Source: Cupriavidus sp. YR651 (GTDB lineage Bacteria; Pseudomonadota; Gammaproteobacteria; Burkholderiales; Burkholderiaceae). Taken from it: 64,000 bases of DNA. Positions 1-7,635 of the stretch are shown piece after piece. Under the pieces are notes generated by a model. That model did no database searches. It worked only from the letters and a program-made list of their open reading frames with translations, and was not told the DNA's origin. The stretch is taken from the NCBI RefSeq assembly GCF_900101625.1, contig NZ_FMYZ01000001.1, positions 124,001 through 188,000 on the forward strand, given 5' to 3'. The position numbers and the translations under genes are program-made. How positions within the stretch are numbered: the first letter of the stretch is position 1; each line of letters begins with the position of its first letter.

Positions 1-105
1 GGGCTTGACGTCCTTCAGTTGCAGGTACGGAATCACGACCAGGGCGCTGGTGGCTAGCGCCAGCATGGTCATGCCCCCGGCCAGCAGGGCGCTTTCATTG
101 TTCAC
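1..105 (-). CDS. ccoO: CcoO-like cytochrome c oxidase subunit (N-terminal fragment)
   Basis: Only the first 35 residues lie in the window. They form a membrane anchor (ALLAGGMTMLALATSALVV) followed by IPYLQLKDVKP, which resembles the start of CcoO, the membrane-anchored mono-heme cytochrome c subunit of cbb3 oxidases. The start is a GTG placed 8 nt after AGGGAG on the minus strand. The stop of the preceding ccoN-like gene is 3 nt upstream, so the two are surely co-transcribed. The heme motif CxxCH would lie beyond the window edge and cannot be checked. The call rests mainly on position behind ccoN and is fairly safe. Confidence 0.65.
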   Translation of the reverse strand, partial: MNNESALLAGGMTMLALATSALVVIPYLQLKDVKP

Positions 106-108
106 GGT

Positions 109-1698
109 TCAGACTCCCTGCGCGCGCTTGCGGCCCTGGTGGAACAACGCCGGACGATCGCGGTTGGGGCCCAGCCCGAAGATCGCGCAGACAAAGTTGG
201 CAACAAAAAAGAGATGGCTCGTCAGCATCATCAGCCCGCCGAGCGAACGGGCCTTCAGGTACGGGATGGTGACCGTCACCGAATCCATGAACGGCTTTGC
301 CGCATCGAGCATGTCCAGGCCCTGCAGCCAGCCGCCGATGCTCAGGCCGATGAAGTACACGCCGATGCCGCCCGCCGCTAGCCAGAAGTGGAAATAGATC
401 ATCCAGCGGTACGGCCATTCGCGGCCCGTCACGCGCGGGACGATGAAGTAGATGGCGCCAAAGAACGCAAAGCTGACGAACGCGTAGAGGCCCAGGTGCG
501 CGTGCGCCACCGTGTAGTGGGTGAAGTGGGTGACGCGGTTGACGGCGCGCAATGCCTCGAACGAGCCCTGGATCGAGCTCAGCGTGTACATCATCCCGCC
601 GAACGTGACAAAGCGCAGTGTGGGCGAATCGATCAGGCGGCGGAAGTTGCCGCGCAGCGTCTGGTGCTGATTGATCGAGAACGCGATCACCGGGATTAGC
701 ATCATCATGCTCTGCACGATCGACAGCGTAATCAGCCAGCCCGGCACCGGCCCGCCCACCAGGTGGTGTCCGCCAACCTGGCCGTAGAAGAACGCCAGCG
801 CCCAGAATCCCAGCAGCGACAGCCCGTATGACCTGACCGGCTGGCCGATGACCTTGGGCAGGAAGTAGTAGATCGATGCCAGCGCCAGCGGCGTATAGAA
901 CAGCCCCAGCACGTTATGACCAAACCACCAGTTCATGGTGGCCTGCTCCACGCCGAAGTGCAGCCCCGGGAAATTGGCCACCAGGAACAGCACCGGGAAC
1001 CAGAACAGCGCGCAACCCATGTACCAGACCGACACGTACAGGTGATCCACCTTGCGGTTGACCAGCGTCAGCACCAGCGGCACGCCGACGAAGGCACCGC
1101 CGACGACGAACAGGATGTCGACCTGCCAGGGAATCTCCAGCCATTCCATGCCGTCGGAGATACCGGCCGCGATGCTGCCGATGCCCGCGATCAGGCCGGC
1201 GTTCCACAGCGCGGCACCCAGCACGGCCCAGCGCGCGCCCACCAGCGGTGTCTTGAGCAGGCGTGGCAACAGGAACAGCGCGATGCCCAGCCCTGCCATC
1301 GGCGCCCAGCCGTAGGCCACCGCGTTCAGGTGCATGGTGCGGATGCGGCCGAACGATAGCCACGGCACGGAAGCCAGCAGGTCCGGCTCATGCAGCTTGA
1401 CGGAGGCAGTGAGCCCGGCCAGCGACGCCACCACCAGCCACACCATCGCGCAGCAGATGAACAGGAACACCACGGGCGACGACGACTCGTCGGCCGCATC
1501 GCGGGACGGGTCATCGATCCCCTGGTCGCCGTGACGGGACGCCGGGTCCTCCGGGTGCCCCGCCTCCCCGTCGCCAAAGATGACGCGCGCGGCGGCGGGC
1601 GAGGTATCGAACAGGCCGCGCTGCATGCTCCAGATAAACGCCGCGAGCGCGACCACGGATAGCAGGAAGGCCGACAGCAGAATGGCAACGGTATTCAT
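109..1698 (-). CDS. ccoN: cbb3-type oxidase subunit I with an N-terminal CcoS-like segment
   Basis: This is a 529-residue heme-copper oxidase of the C (cbb3) family, the catalytic subunit that reduces oxygen in the inner membrane. Candidate ligands are His123 (MHLNAVAYG), the copper-site His261 (WWFGHN) and His311-His312 (GGHHLVGG), and the heme ligands His399 and His401 (VAHAHLG). Tyr305 lies six residues before the His pair, where cbb3 oxidases carry their cross-linked Tyr. Residues 1-45 (one membrane helix, then FIWSMQRGLFD and ARVIFGDGE) look like CcoS, the small cbb3 assembly protein, joined by an acidic linker of about 30 residues. I chose the ATG just before this segment. An upstream in-frame extension is Arg-rich and not protein-like. 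The next gene is ccoO-like; no ccoQ or ccoP is visible. Confidence 0.88.
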   Translation of the reverse strand: MNTVAILLSAFLLSVVALAAFIWSMQRGLFDTSPAAARVIFGDGEAGHPEDPASRHGDQGIDDPSRDAADESSSPVVFLFICCAMVWLVVASLAGLTASVKLHEPDLLASVPWLSFGRIRTMHLNAVAYGWAPMAGLGIALFLLPRLLKTPLVGARWAVLGAALWNAGLIAGIGSIAAGISDGMEWLEIPWQVDILFVVGGAFVGVPLVLTLVNRKVDHLYVSVWYMGCALFWFPVLFLVANFPGLHFGVEQATMNWWFGHNVLGLFYTPLALASIYYFLPKVIGQPVRSYGLSLLGFWALAFFYGQVGGHHLVGGPVPGWLITLSIVQSMMMLIPVIAFSINQHQTLRGNFRRLIDSPTLRFVTFGGMMYTLSSIQGSFEALRAVNRVTHFTHYTVAHAHLGLYAFVSFAFFGAIYFIVPRVTGREWPYRWMIYFHFWLAAGGIGVYFIGLSIGGWLQGLDMLDAAKPFMDSVTVTIPYLKARSLGGLMMLTSHLFFVANFVCAIFGLGPNRDRPALFHQGRKRAQGV

Positions 1699-1952
1699 GG
1701 CTGGCTTGGAGACATGGGGCGGACGGACATGGCGCGGGGCGCGGGGGCGAGATCGGAACGGGGGCTCAGGACAAGGGCGGAAAGCAGCGTCGGCTTCCCA
1801 CAGTGCGCAGATTACGCATCGGGTGGAACGTGGCACATAGCCACTTTCCCGGTTTTTTGGGTAGCCACCATACGAGCGTTTGGAACCTTGTCGCCGCTGC
1901 CGATAACAACCCTGCCGCTGGTGCGAAACGTCCCTGCTCGACGCAGGCCTAT

Positions 1953-1975
1953 AAGTTGCAAATAAAATGCAACTT
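1953..1975. promoter_or_regulatory. NsrR-type operator candidate
   Basis: AAGTTGCA and TGCAACTT form a perfect 8-bp inverted repeat with a 7-bp AT-only spacer. The spacing and outer bases agree with the 11-1-11 NsrR box (AAGATGCAT-type halves) known upstream of NO-detoxification genes in proteobacteria. It sits in the 372-bp space between the divergent oxidase and hemerythrin genes and overlaps the predicted hemerythrin promoter, a position expected for repression. The rest of this intergenic stretch shows no open frame that looks coding. NsrR itself is not encoded here, so the assignment rests on motif and context. Confidence 0.55.
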
Positions 1976-1984
1976 TAATAGAAT
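1956..1984 (+). promoter_or_regulatory. sigma-70-like promoter of the hemerythrin gene
   Basis: A -35 TTGCAA and a -10 TAGAAT are separated by 17 bp. The -35 lies inside the left arm of the NsrR-type palindrome, and the right arm fills the spacer. The predicted transcript would start about 80 bases before the hemerythrin start codon. Confidence 0.5.
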
Positions 1985-2070
1985 CGGTTGCACCGCCCGG
2001 GCAACCCTCAACGACAACGACTCGCGCACAACGCGATCCCAACCCGCGATCACAACAAGGATCTCAGCCC

Positions 2071-2475
2071 ATGACCGCCCTCATCGACACCATGCTTGCC
2101 GAACATAAACAGATCTTCGCCATGCTCGACGCGCTGCATGATCAGGGCATCAGCACGGAGGCCGGCCGCAAGACGCTGGGCCAGCTCCGGCAACTGGTTC
2201 TTGCGCACCTGGCGCGCGAAGACCACAAACTCTATCCGCCGATGCACCGCCACGACGCCACCCGCAAGCTTGCCGAAGACTACGAGGCCGAGATGCATGT
2301 GATATCGCGCGAGGTGCTGGATTTCTTCGACCACTATCGCCATGGCGGCGACAAGCTGGAATTCGCCCGCGCGCTGGGCCGGACCATCGCCCGGCTGCGC
2401 GCCCGCATGACGCGCGAGGAGATCCGCCTCTACCCCGCTTTTCGTTCGCACTGCGACACCCCCGTTTCTGCCTGA
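2071..2475 (+). CDS. hemerythrin HHE-domain protein
   Basis: This 134-residue all-helical protein carries the His/Glu pattern of a hemerythrin-type di-iron site: EHKQIF near residue 10, HLAREDHKLYP around 45-60, EAEMH around 75, and EEIRLYP near the C-terminus. Such single-domain proteins bind O2 or NO or protect iron-sulfur centres; DnrN/YtfE relatives are classic NO-stress genes. It stands alone, divergent from the cbb3-like oxidase. Its promoter overlaps an NsrR-type palindrome, which supports an NO-related role by inference. It lacks the extra N-terminal ScdA domain of YtfE, so the exact function is open. Confidence 0.85.
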   Translation: MTALIDTMLAEHKQIFAMLDALHDQGISTEAGRKTLGQLRQLVLAHLAREDHKLYPPMHRHDATRKLAEDYEAEMHVISREVLDFFDHYRHGGDKLEFARALGRTIARLRARMTREEIRLYPAFRSHCDTPVSA

Positions 2476-2504
2476 GCCGCGCCCCGTGGCGTGACGCCCG
2501 CCGT

Positions 2505-2528
2505 GTCATCCCCCACCCGGGTGATGAC
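2505..2528 (+). terminator. weak hairpin after the hemerythrin gene
   Basis: GTCATC and GATGAC pair around a loop that contains the self-complementary CACCCGGGTG. There is no T-tract, so this would be a weak or Rho-assisted stop at best. Confidence 0.3.
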
Positions 2529-2547
2529 GGGGCCGGCATAACGTCCT

Positions 2548-2586
2548 GCTATATCTCTCCGCTATATGTCGCCGCTATACGCGATA
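2548..2586. repeat. three 13-bp direct repeats upstream of the MocR gene
   Basis: GCTATAT, GCTATAT and GCTATAC recur at an exact 13-bp period, and a fourth imperfect GCGATAT follows at once. TATGTCGC also recurs 20 bp apart across the array. The array ends 134 bp before the start of a MocR-type regulator. Characterised MocR/PdxR proteins bind direct repeats in their own promoter regions, so this is a plausible autoregulatory operator. No hard-wired promoter is obvious beside it. Confidence 0.45.
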
Positions 2587-2720
2587 TGTCGCGACAACAC
2601 GTCGCGGGAGCCGAACTGGCGTACATGGCCACTGGTTCGTAGAATCAAGCAGCCCGAGCGAGAATCGGGTGGCCAGTCGCGCAGCGCCGGGTAGACCGCT
2701 CACCAGACGTCCCCATCACC

Positions 2721-4172
2721 ATGAACGTGCATTTGACCATTCACGGCCGCCAGGGTCTGGCCGGCCAGATTTATCGCCAGCTGCGTGCCGGCGTTGTCGA
2801 CGGGCGGCTGGCGCCGGGAGAGCGCCTGCCCTCCACGCGCGAACTGGCCACCCAGCTTGGCGTGTCCCGCAAGACTACCCTTGATGTGTTCGAGCGCCTG
2901 ATCGCCGAAGGCTATCTGCGATCGCGCACCGGCGACGGAACCTTCGTGGCCGAGGAAATGACCCGGCTGGCCCCCGCCCCGCCGCGCGCCGCGGCATTGC
3001 AGCGGGCGGACTCCCTGTGGGACAACCTGCCCGACGTGCTGCCGATGATGCGCACCGACTCGCCGCCTGACTACGACTTCCTCGGCGGCGTGACGGACAA
3101 GAGCCAGTTTCCGTTCGACCAGTGGCGCCGCTGTGTCAGCCATGCGCTGCGCGTGCAGGCGCGCGGCCGAGGCGCCTACCGGGACCCGGCCGGCGAGCAG
3201 GAATTGCGGTTGGCGGTATCGCGCTACCTGGCCTTCAGCCGTGCCGTGGTCAGCAACTGGCAAGACGTGATCATGACCCAGGGCGCCCAGCAGGCCCTGG
3301 ACTTGCTGGCGCGCGTCACCCTGCGCCCCGGCGACGTGGTGGCCGTGGAAGACCCGGGCTACCCGCCCGCGCGCACGATCTTCGCGGCGCTTGGTGCAAA
3401 AGTCGTCCACGTGCCGGTGGACGCCGACGGCATCGTGGTCGACGCGCTGCCAGCCGACGCACGCATCATCTACGTCACGCCATCGCACCAGTTCCCGCTG
3501 GGCATGCCGATGAGCCTGGAGCGCCGGCTGGCGCTGCTCGACTGGGCCCAGCGGCACGGCGCCCTGGTGATCGAAGACGACTACGACGGCGAGTTCCGCT
3601 TCGAGGGCCGGCCCATGGAGTCGCTCAAGAGCCTGGACAACGCAGGCGTGGTGGCCTATGTGGGCACGTTCTCCAAGACGATCTTCCCGGAGCTGCGCGT
3701 GGGCTATGTGATTCCACCCGCGCCGCTGGCGGCCGGGATCCGCAAGGCCAAGCAGGTGGGCGACTGGCACAGCTGCACCATGACGCAGACCGCGCTGGCC
3801 AAGTTCATGCTCGATGGCTACTTCGCCAAGCACCTGCGCCGCATGCACAAGGAATACGCGGCCCGCCGCGCCGTGCTGCTGCGCTATCTGGAGAATGAAC
3901 TCTCGCCGTGGCTGACCGCACTGCCTTCCGCAGCCGGCATCCACCTCGTCGCCGAAGTCAAGGCGCACGGCGACGCTGCACACGATGAAGCCACGCTTAT
4001 CGCGCGGGCCGGTGCCGCATCGATCGGGCTCTACGGCATCGCGGGCATGTACGCCGGCAGCCGCCCACGGCCAGGCATCCTGCTCGGCTACGGCGGGATT
4101 GGCGTCGCGGATATCGAAGCGGCCATGACCCGCCTGAGCGTGGTGCTTGACGGCAAGCAGGCAAAGAACTGA
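2721..4172 (+). CDS. MocR-type GntR regulator with aminotransferase domain
   Basis: This 483-residue protein has a GntR winged helix (residues 1-75, with RLPSTRELATQLGVSRKTT as recognition region) fused to a fold-type I aminotransferase domain (about 100-480). Lys319 in TFSKTIFPELRVGYV is the expected PLP Schiff-base lysine, and EDDYDGEFR matches the PLP-ring Asp region. Family members such as PdxR, GabR and TauR sense PLP or an amino-compound adduct and activate or repress a neighbouring operon. No pdxST, gab or tau gene adjoins it, so the ligand and target cannot be named. The length is normal for the family and the upstream 13-bp repeats may be its binding site. Confidence 0.88.
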   Translation: MNVHLTIHGRQGLAGQIYRQLRAGVVDGRLAPGERLPSTRELATQLGVSRKTTLDVFERLIAEGYLRSRTGDGTFVAEEMTRLAPAPPRAAALQRADSLWDNLPDVLPMMRTDSPPDYDFLGGVTDKSQFPFDQWRRCVSHALRVQARGRGAYRDPAGEQELRLAVSRYLAFSRAVVSNWQDVIMTQGAQQALDLLARVTLRPGDVVAVEDPGYPPARTIFAALGAKVVHVPVDADGIVVDALPADARIIYVTPSHQFPLGMPMSLERRLALLDWAQRHGALVIEDDYDGEFRFEGRPMESLKSLDNAGVVAYVGTFSKTIFPELRVGYVIPPAPLAAGIRKAKQVGDWHSCTMTQTALAKFMLDGYFAKHLRRMHKEYAARRAVLLRYLENELSPWLTALPSAAGIHLVAEVKAHGDAAHDEATLIARAGAASIGLYGIAGMYAGSRPRPGILLGYGGIGVADIEAAMTRLSVVLDGKQAKN

Positions 4173-4393
4173 CAGCGCCGCGGTGGGAGGCGCGGCAATC
4201 CGGAGGCCAGAAAGCCGGGCTCCAGATCGGACCGCAGATCGGGCAGTCGGCGAGATTTGTTGCGGCGCCACGTCATCGCGGCTTTCTGTTGGATAGGCCG
4301 CATACGACACCACCCGACCGCATCAAAACTTGAGGTTATTCGTAATCTGCCGTTAATCGTTGTCGGCCTCCGTTATTGCGTCCTGATTGCCTG

Positions 4394-5434
4394 ATGCATA
4401 CCCATTACGACAACCTCAAGGTTTCCCGCGACGCGCCCCCGGAAGTCATCCGGGCCGCGTACAAATCGCTTAGCCAGAAATATCACCCTGACCGACATGC
4501 GGACGGGGAGGAAGCCAATCGCATCATGCGGCTGCTGAACGTGGCCTATGACGTGCTGAGCGACCCGGCCCGCCGTGCCGAGCACGACCAGTGGATCTCC
4601 ACCCAGGAAAAGATCGAGGCCGAGCAGCGGCGGCGGCGCGCCCAGGCGGCCCGGCCGGATTTCGGATCGCATCCGGCGCGTGCCGGCGCAACCGGCCAGG
4701 CGCGGCCCCAGGGCGCCGCGCCCAGGCAGCCCCAGCCGTCGCCACAACCCGAGACCGCCAGGCCATCCCGCAATGAAAAGGCCAGGAGCAAGTCGGCGTC
4801 CAGACGGGCGGCGGCGGGCAAACCCGGTGCGCCACTGCCCAGGTCGTGGTCCTTCCTGCTCTATGCGGGGATTGGCGCGGCCATCGTGGTGTTGCTGGGT
4901 GAGTGGTCTCCCCCGGGCGAATCCGCAACCGAGCGGCGTTCTCCCCAGATCGTCAGGCCCGCGCAGGCGGCGCCCGTGGTCAGGTCGTCCGCGTCGTCCA
5001 CGCCTTTGCAGGAAGCGAAATACGTACGCCCCGGCACAACGCCGCGCGGGCTGCCCTGGCCGGCCCGGTCGGGCTATCTGGTGGGCTACCCGGTGCTCAA
5101 TTCGGATGGGCTGTCGTCGTTGACTGTGGACAATACGCGCAGCGAGTCAGACGTCTTCCTGAAACTGGTGGCGATCGACGGTGGCACGCCAGTTCCCGTG
5201 CGCACCAGTTTCGTACGCGGCGGGTCGTCGTTCACGATGGAGAACATTGCGCCGGGCAGCTATGACGTCCGATACCGGAGCCTGGACACCGGCGAGATCT
5301 TCCGGTCGGAGCGCTTCCATATTGAAGAGATCAACGAAACCGACGGCACGAGCTTCGCCAACAACATCCTGACGCTCTACAGCGTGCCGGGGAAATCGCG
5401 TAGCGTCACGATCCCCGAGCGCGAATTTCCGTAG
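4394..5434 (+). CDS. membrane-anchored J-domain protein
   Basis: The 346-residue product opens with a J domain (residues 1-70) containing the HPD tripeptide at 31-33 (KYHPDRH) and the DPARRAEHDQW end typical of DnaJ. A Pro/Arg/Ala-rich, probably disordered linker follows, then one membrane helix (about 152-172, SFLLYAGIGAAIVVLL). The C-terminal region of about 120 residues starts at GYLVGYPVLNSDG and looks beta-rich. It lacks the Gly/Phe region and zinc fingers of DnaJ, so it is a type III co-chaperone expected to recruit DnaK to the membrane. No dnaK or grpE is nearby. The C-terminal domain is not recognised. An in-frame TTG six codons upstream exists, but the ATG before HTHYDNL is the family start. 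Confidence 0.82.
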   Translation: MHTHYDNLKVSRDAPPEVIRAAYKSLSQKYHPDRHADGEEANRIMRLLNVAYDVLSDPARRAEHDQWISTQEKIEAEQRRRRAQAARPDFGSHPARAGATGQARPQGAAPRQPQPSPQPETARPSRNEKARSKSASRRAAAGKPGAPLPRSWSFLLYAGIGAAIVVLLGEWSPPGESATERRSPQIVRPAQAAPVVRSSASSTPLQEAKYVRPGTTPRGLPWPARSGYLVGYPVLNSDGLSSLTVDNTRSESDVFLKLVAIDGGTPVPVRTSFVRGGSSFTMENIAPGSYDVRYRSLDTGEIFRSERFHIEEINETDGTSFANNILTLYSVPGKSRSVTIPEREFP

Positions 5435-5492
5435 GCGGCGCGGGTCCCCTTGGATCTGGCCTCATTGCGCCGCCTGGCCGGGGCGCCAAAAG

Positions 5493-5529
5493 AAAAAGTC
5501 CGGTACGACAGGGTCGTCGTCCGGACTTT
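5493..5529 (-). terminator. Rho-independent terminator of the ankyrin gene
   Basis: AAAGTCCGG and CCGGACTTT form a perfect 9-bp stem, with an inner ACGAC/GTCGT pairing. On the minus strand the stem is followed by TTTTTCTTTT. It lies just after the stop of the ankyrin-repeat gene and also separates it from the converging J-domain gene. Confidence 0.85.
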
Positions 5530-5535
5530 GCCGCT

Positions 5536-6255
5536 TCAGTACGGCTTCGGCTGTGGCTGGCCGTTGGGCGCCTTGGGGGGCTCCGGCCTGGGTGCCGGCG
5601 GAGGGACCGCGCCGTAGAGTTTTTGCCAGCGGGACTTCAGCCCATCGGCAATTTCCTTCTGGTTGTATTGGTCGGCAAAATCGATCACCGTCATGCCCTG
5701 CTGGTTCTTGAGACGCAGGTCGGCGCCCTCGTCCAGCAACAGCTTCACGGTCTCGATGTGCCCGCCGCGCGCGGCCATCATCAGCGGCGTGGTCCCATTG
5801 GGACTTTCCGCGTCGATGTAGGCGGCGTGGTCCACCAGATATTTCACGACGTCGTTGTGGCCGTTGGTGGCGGCATAGTGCAACGGCGCCCAGCCCTTCT
5901 TGTTGATCTCGGCTTCCATGCCATCGACCATCAGCTTGACCATATCCAGTTCCCCCTGGAGGCTGGCCATCATCAGCGCGTTCTCGCCAGCCGGATTGGT
6001 CTTGTCGAAGTCGATGTTCTTCGCCTTGATCAGCGCCGTGGCAGCCTTGAGCGATTTCTCGCGCAGCGCCACCACCAGCATCGGATTGCCACGGTTGTCG
6101 ACGATGTTCGGGTCCACGCCACGCGCCAGCAGCTTCTGCACGGTGTTCCCGTCGTCGAATTCGACCGCCTTGCGCATGTCGTCGGCCGGCGCGGCCCACG
6201 CCAGCGACGCGGCACCCAGCAAGGCGACCGCGGCCGCCCCGCGGATTTTCTTCAT
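5536..6255 (-). CDS. exported ankyrin-repeat protein
   Basis: The 239-residue protein starts with a signal peptide (MKKIRGAAAVALLGAASLAWA, cleavage after AWA). Four to five ankyrin repeats follow, with the hallmarks NPAGENALMMAS, GWAPLHYAATNGHNDVV and NGTTPLMMAARGGHIETV. The tail is Pro-rich (PPAPRPEPPKAP). It is probably a periplasmic protein-interaction scaffold; the partner is unknown. Its start is 2 nt past the tatD stop, so it is the last gene of the tatD transcript and is followed by a strong terminator. Start codons 9 and 15 nt upstream would overlap tatD. The chosen ATG begins a standard signal peptide. Confidence 0.85.
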   Translation of the reverse strand: MKKIRGAAAVALLGAASLAWAAPADDMRKAVEFDDGNTVQKLLARGVDPNIVDNRGNPMLVVALREKSLKAATALIKAKNIDFDKTNPAGENALMMASLQGELDMVKLMVDGMEAEINKKGWAPLHYAATNGHNDVVKYLVDHAAYIDAESPNGTTPLMMAARGGHIETVKLLLDEGADLRLKNQQGMTVIDFADQYNQKEIADGLKSRWQKLYGAVPPPAPRPEPPKAPNGQPQPKPY

Positions 6256-6256
6256 A

Positions 6257-7051
6257 TCAAACATTAGCATTCCGATCTATATGCTTGAACAGGCGGAAGA
6301 AATTGTCCGTCGTCCGTTCGGCGATTTCCGCCACGGGCACGCCGCGCAGATTGGCGATGAACTCGCCCACATGGCGTACCCACGCCGGCTCGTTGGTCTT
6401 GCCGCGATACGGCACCGGGGCCAGATATGGCGAGTCGGTCTCGATCAGCATGCGGTCAAGCGGCACCTTCCTGGCCGTTTCCTGCAGGTCCGCCGCGCTC
6501 TTGAACGTGACGATGCCGGAGAACGAAATATGGAACCCCTCGTCCAGCGCCTGCCTGGCGACATCCCAGGTTTCCGTGAAGCAGTGCATCACGCCGCCCG
6601 CCTCGCGGGCGTTTTCCTCGCGCATCAGCCGCAGCGTATCGTCCGCCGAGGACCGCGTATGGATGATCAGCGGCTTGCCGGTCTGCTTTGCGGCGCGGAT
6701 ATGGGTGCGAAACCTTTCGCGCTGCCATTCCATGTCGTCGATGCTGCGGCCGTTGAGCCGGTAGTAGTCCAGCCCCGTCTCGCCAGTCCCCACCACGCGC
6801 GGATGGGCGGACAGCGCCAGCAGGCGTTCCAGCGTCGGCTCTTCGCCTTCCTCGTAATCGGGATGCACGCCGACGGACGCGTACAGGTTCGGATGCTGTT
6901 CGGCCAGCGCCAGCACGCGCGGAAAATCTTCCAGCGTGACGGAAATGCAGAGCGCATGGGAGACCTGGTTGGTCTTCATGTTCTCCAGCAACTGGGGCAG
7001 GCGCTCGGCCAGTTCGGGAAAATCGATGTGGCAGTGGGAATCGACAAACAT
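6257..7051 (-). CDS. tatD: TatD-family metal-dependent hydrolase/DNase
   Basis: This 264-residue TIM-barrel metallohydrolase has the TatD signature. The metal ligands are DSHCHID (His6, His8), GETGLDYY with the bridging Glu, the His in IIHTRSS, MHCFTET, and IETDSPYLAP with the last Asp. TatD/YcfH enzymes are magnesium-dependent 3'-5' exonucleases linked to DNA repair and quality control. The ATG directly precedes FVDSHCH, as in the family, and upstream reading is low-complexity. It follows the holB/pilZ cluster, its common position in beta- and gammaproteobacteria. Confidence 0.93.
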   Translation of the reverse strand: MFVDSHCHIDFPELAERLPQLLENMKTNQVSHALCISVTLEDFPRVLALAEQHPNLYASVGVHPDYEEGEEPTLERLLALSAHPRVVGTGETGLDYYRLNGRSIDDMEWQRERFRTHIRAAKQTGKPLIIHTRSSADDTLRLMREENAREAGGVMHCFTETWDVARQALDEGFHISFSGIVTFKSAADLQETARKVPLDRMLIETDSPYLAPVPYRGKTNEPAWVRHVGEFIANLRGVPVAEIAERTTDNFFRLFKHIDRNANV

Positions 7052-7089
7052 GTGAAATCTCGGAAAACGGCGACGCCGGGGCAGCGCAG

Positions 7090-7599
7090 TCAGTCCAGCC
7101 GGCGGCCGAGGATGACCAGGTCGCGCTCCACGCCGTCCAGCACGGCCACGCGGGGCAGATCGCCCCAACGCGTGAAGCCATGCTTCTCGAACAGCGCCAG
7201 ACTGGGGCCGTTGTGGCCAAAGATGAAGCCTAGCAGCGTATTCACGCCGACCTTGGGGGCATGGGCGATGGCCTGCTCCAGCAGGTAGCGGCCCAGACCT
7301 TGCCCACGGCGTTCCTCGTGCAGATAGATCGACACCTCTGCCGTGGCGCCATAGGCAGGACGGCCATAGAAATCCGAGAAGCTGACCCAGCCCGCCATGC
7401 GGCCATCGGCATCCTCGCAAACCCAGAGCGGACGGCGCTCGGGCTGGTGCGCATCGAACCACGCCTGGCGGGAGGCCACCGAGACGGGCTCCGTGTCGGC
7501 GGTCACCATGCGCGACGCCACCGTGCTGTTGTAGATCTCGACGATGCCGGGCAGGTCAGGACGCTCGGCGATGCGCAGGGTAAAGCCAGAAATACTCAT
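7090..7599 (-). CDS. GNAT-family N-acetyltransferase
   Basis: This 169-residue single-domain acetyltransferase resembles phosphinothricin-type enzymes. Residues 1-30 (RIAERPDLPGIVEIYNSTVASR) are the usual opening. The acetyl-CoA loop is ERRGQGLGRYLLEQAI, and the sequence ends with FIFGHNGPSLALFEKHGFTRWGDLPRVA. The substrate is not predictable; relatives acetylate methionine sulfone/sulfoximine-like amino acids. It lies between pilZ and tatD on the same strand with short gaps, so it is probably co-transcribed. The start MSISGF is preferred over a start three codons earlier. Confidence 0.85.
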   Translation of the reverse strand: MSISGFTLRIAERPDLPGIVEIYNSTVASRMVTADTEPVSVASRQAWFDAHQPERRPLWVCEDADGRMAGWVSFSDFYGRPAYGATAEVSIYLHEERRGQGLGRYLLEQAIAHAPKVGVNTLLGFIFGHNGPSLALFEKHGFTRWGDLPRVAVLDGVERDLVILGRRLD

Positions 7600-7635
7600 A
7601 TCTAACAACCACTTGCGAACCGAAGTTCGCGTATT

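Noticed and set aside
109..1698. CcoN-like protein as a dedicated NO reductase (gNOR type)
   Set aside because: Tyr305 is kept six residues before the His311-His312 pair, as in oxygen-reducing cbb3 enzymes. The NO-reductase relatives lack this Tyr, so an oxygen reductase is the better call.
1841..1920. FNR/ANR box for the cbb3-like oxidase
   Set aside because: No TTGAT-N4-ATCAA match was found between the two divergent genes; only the NsrR-type dyad stood out.
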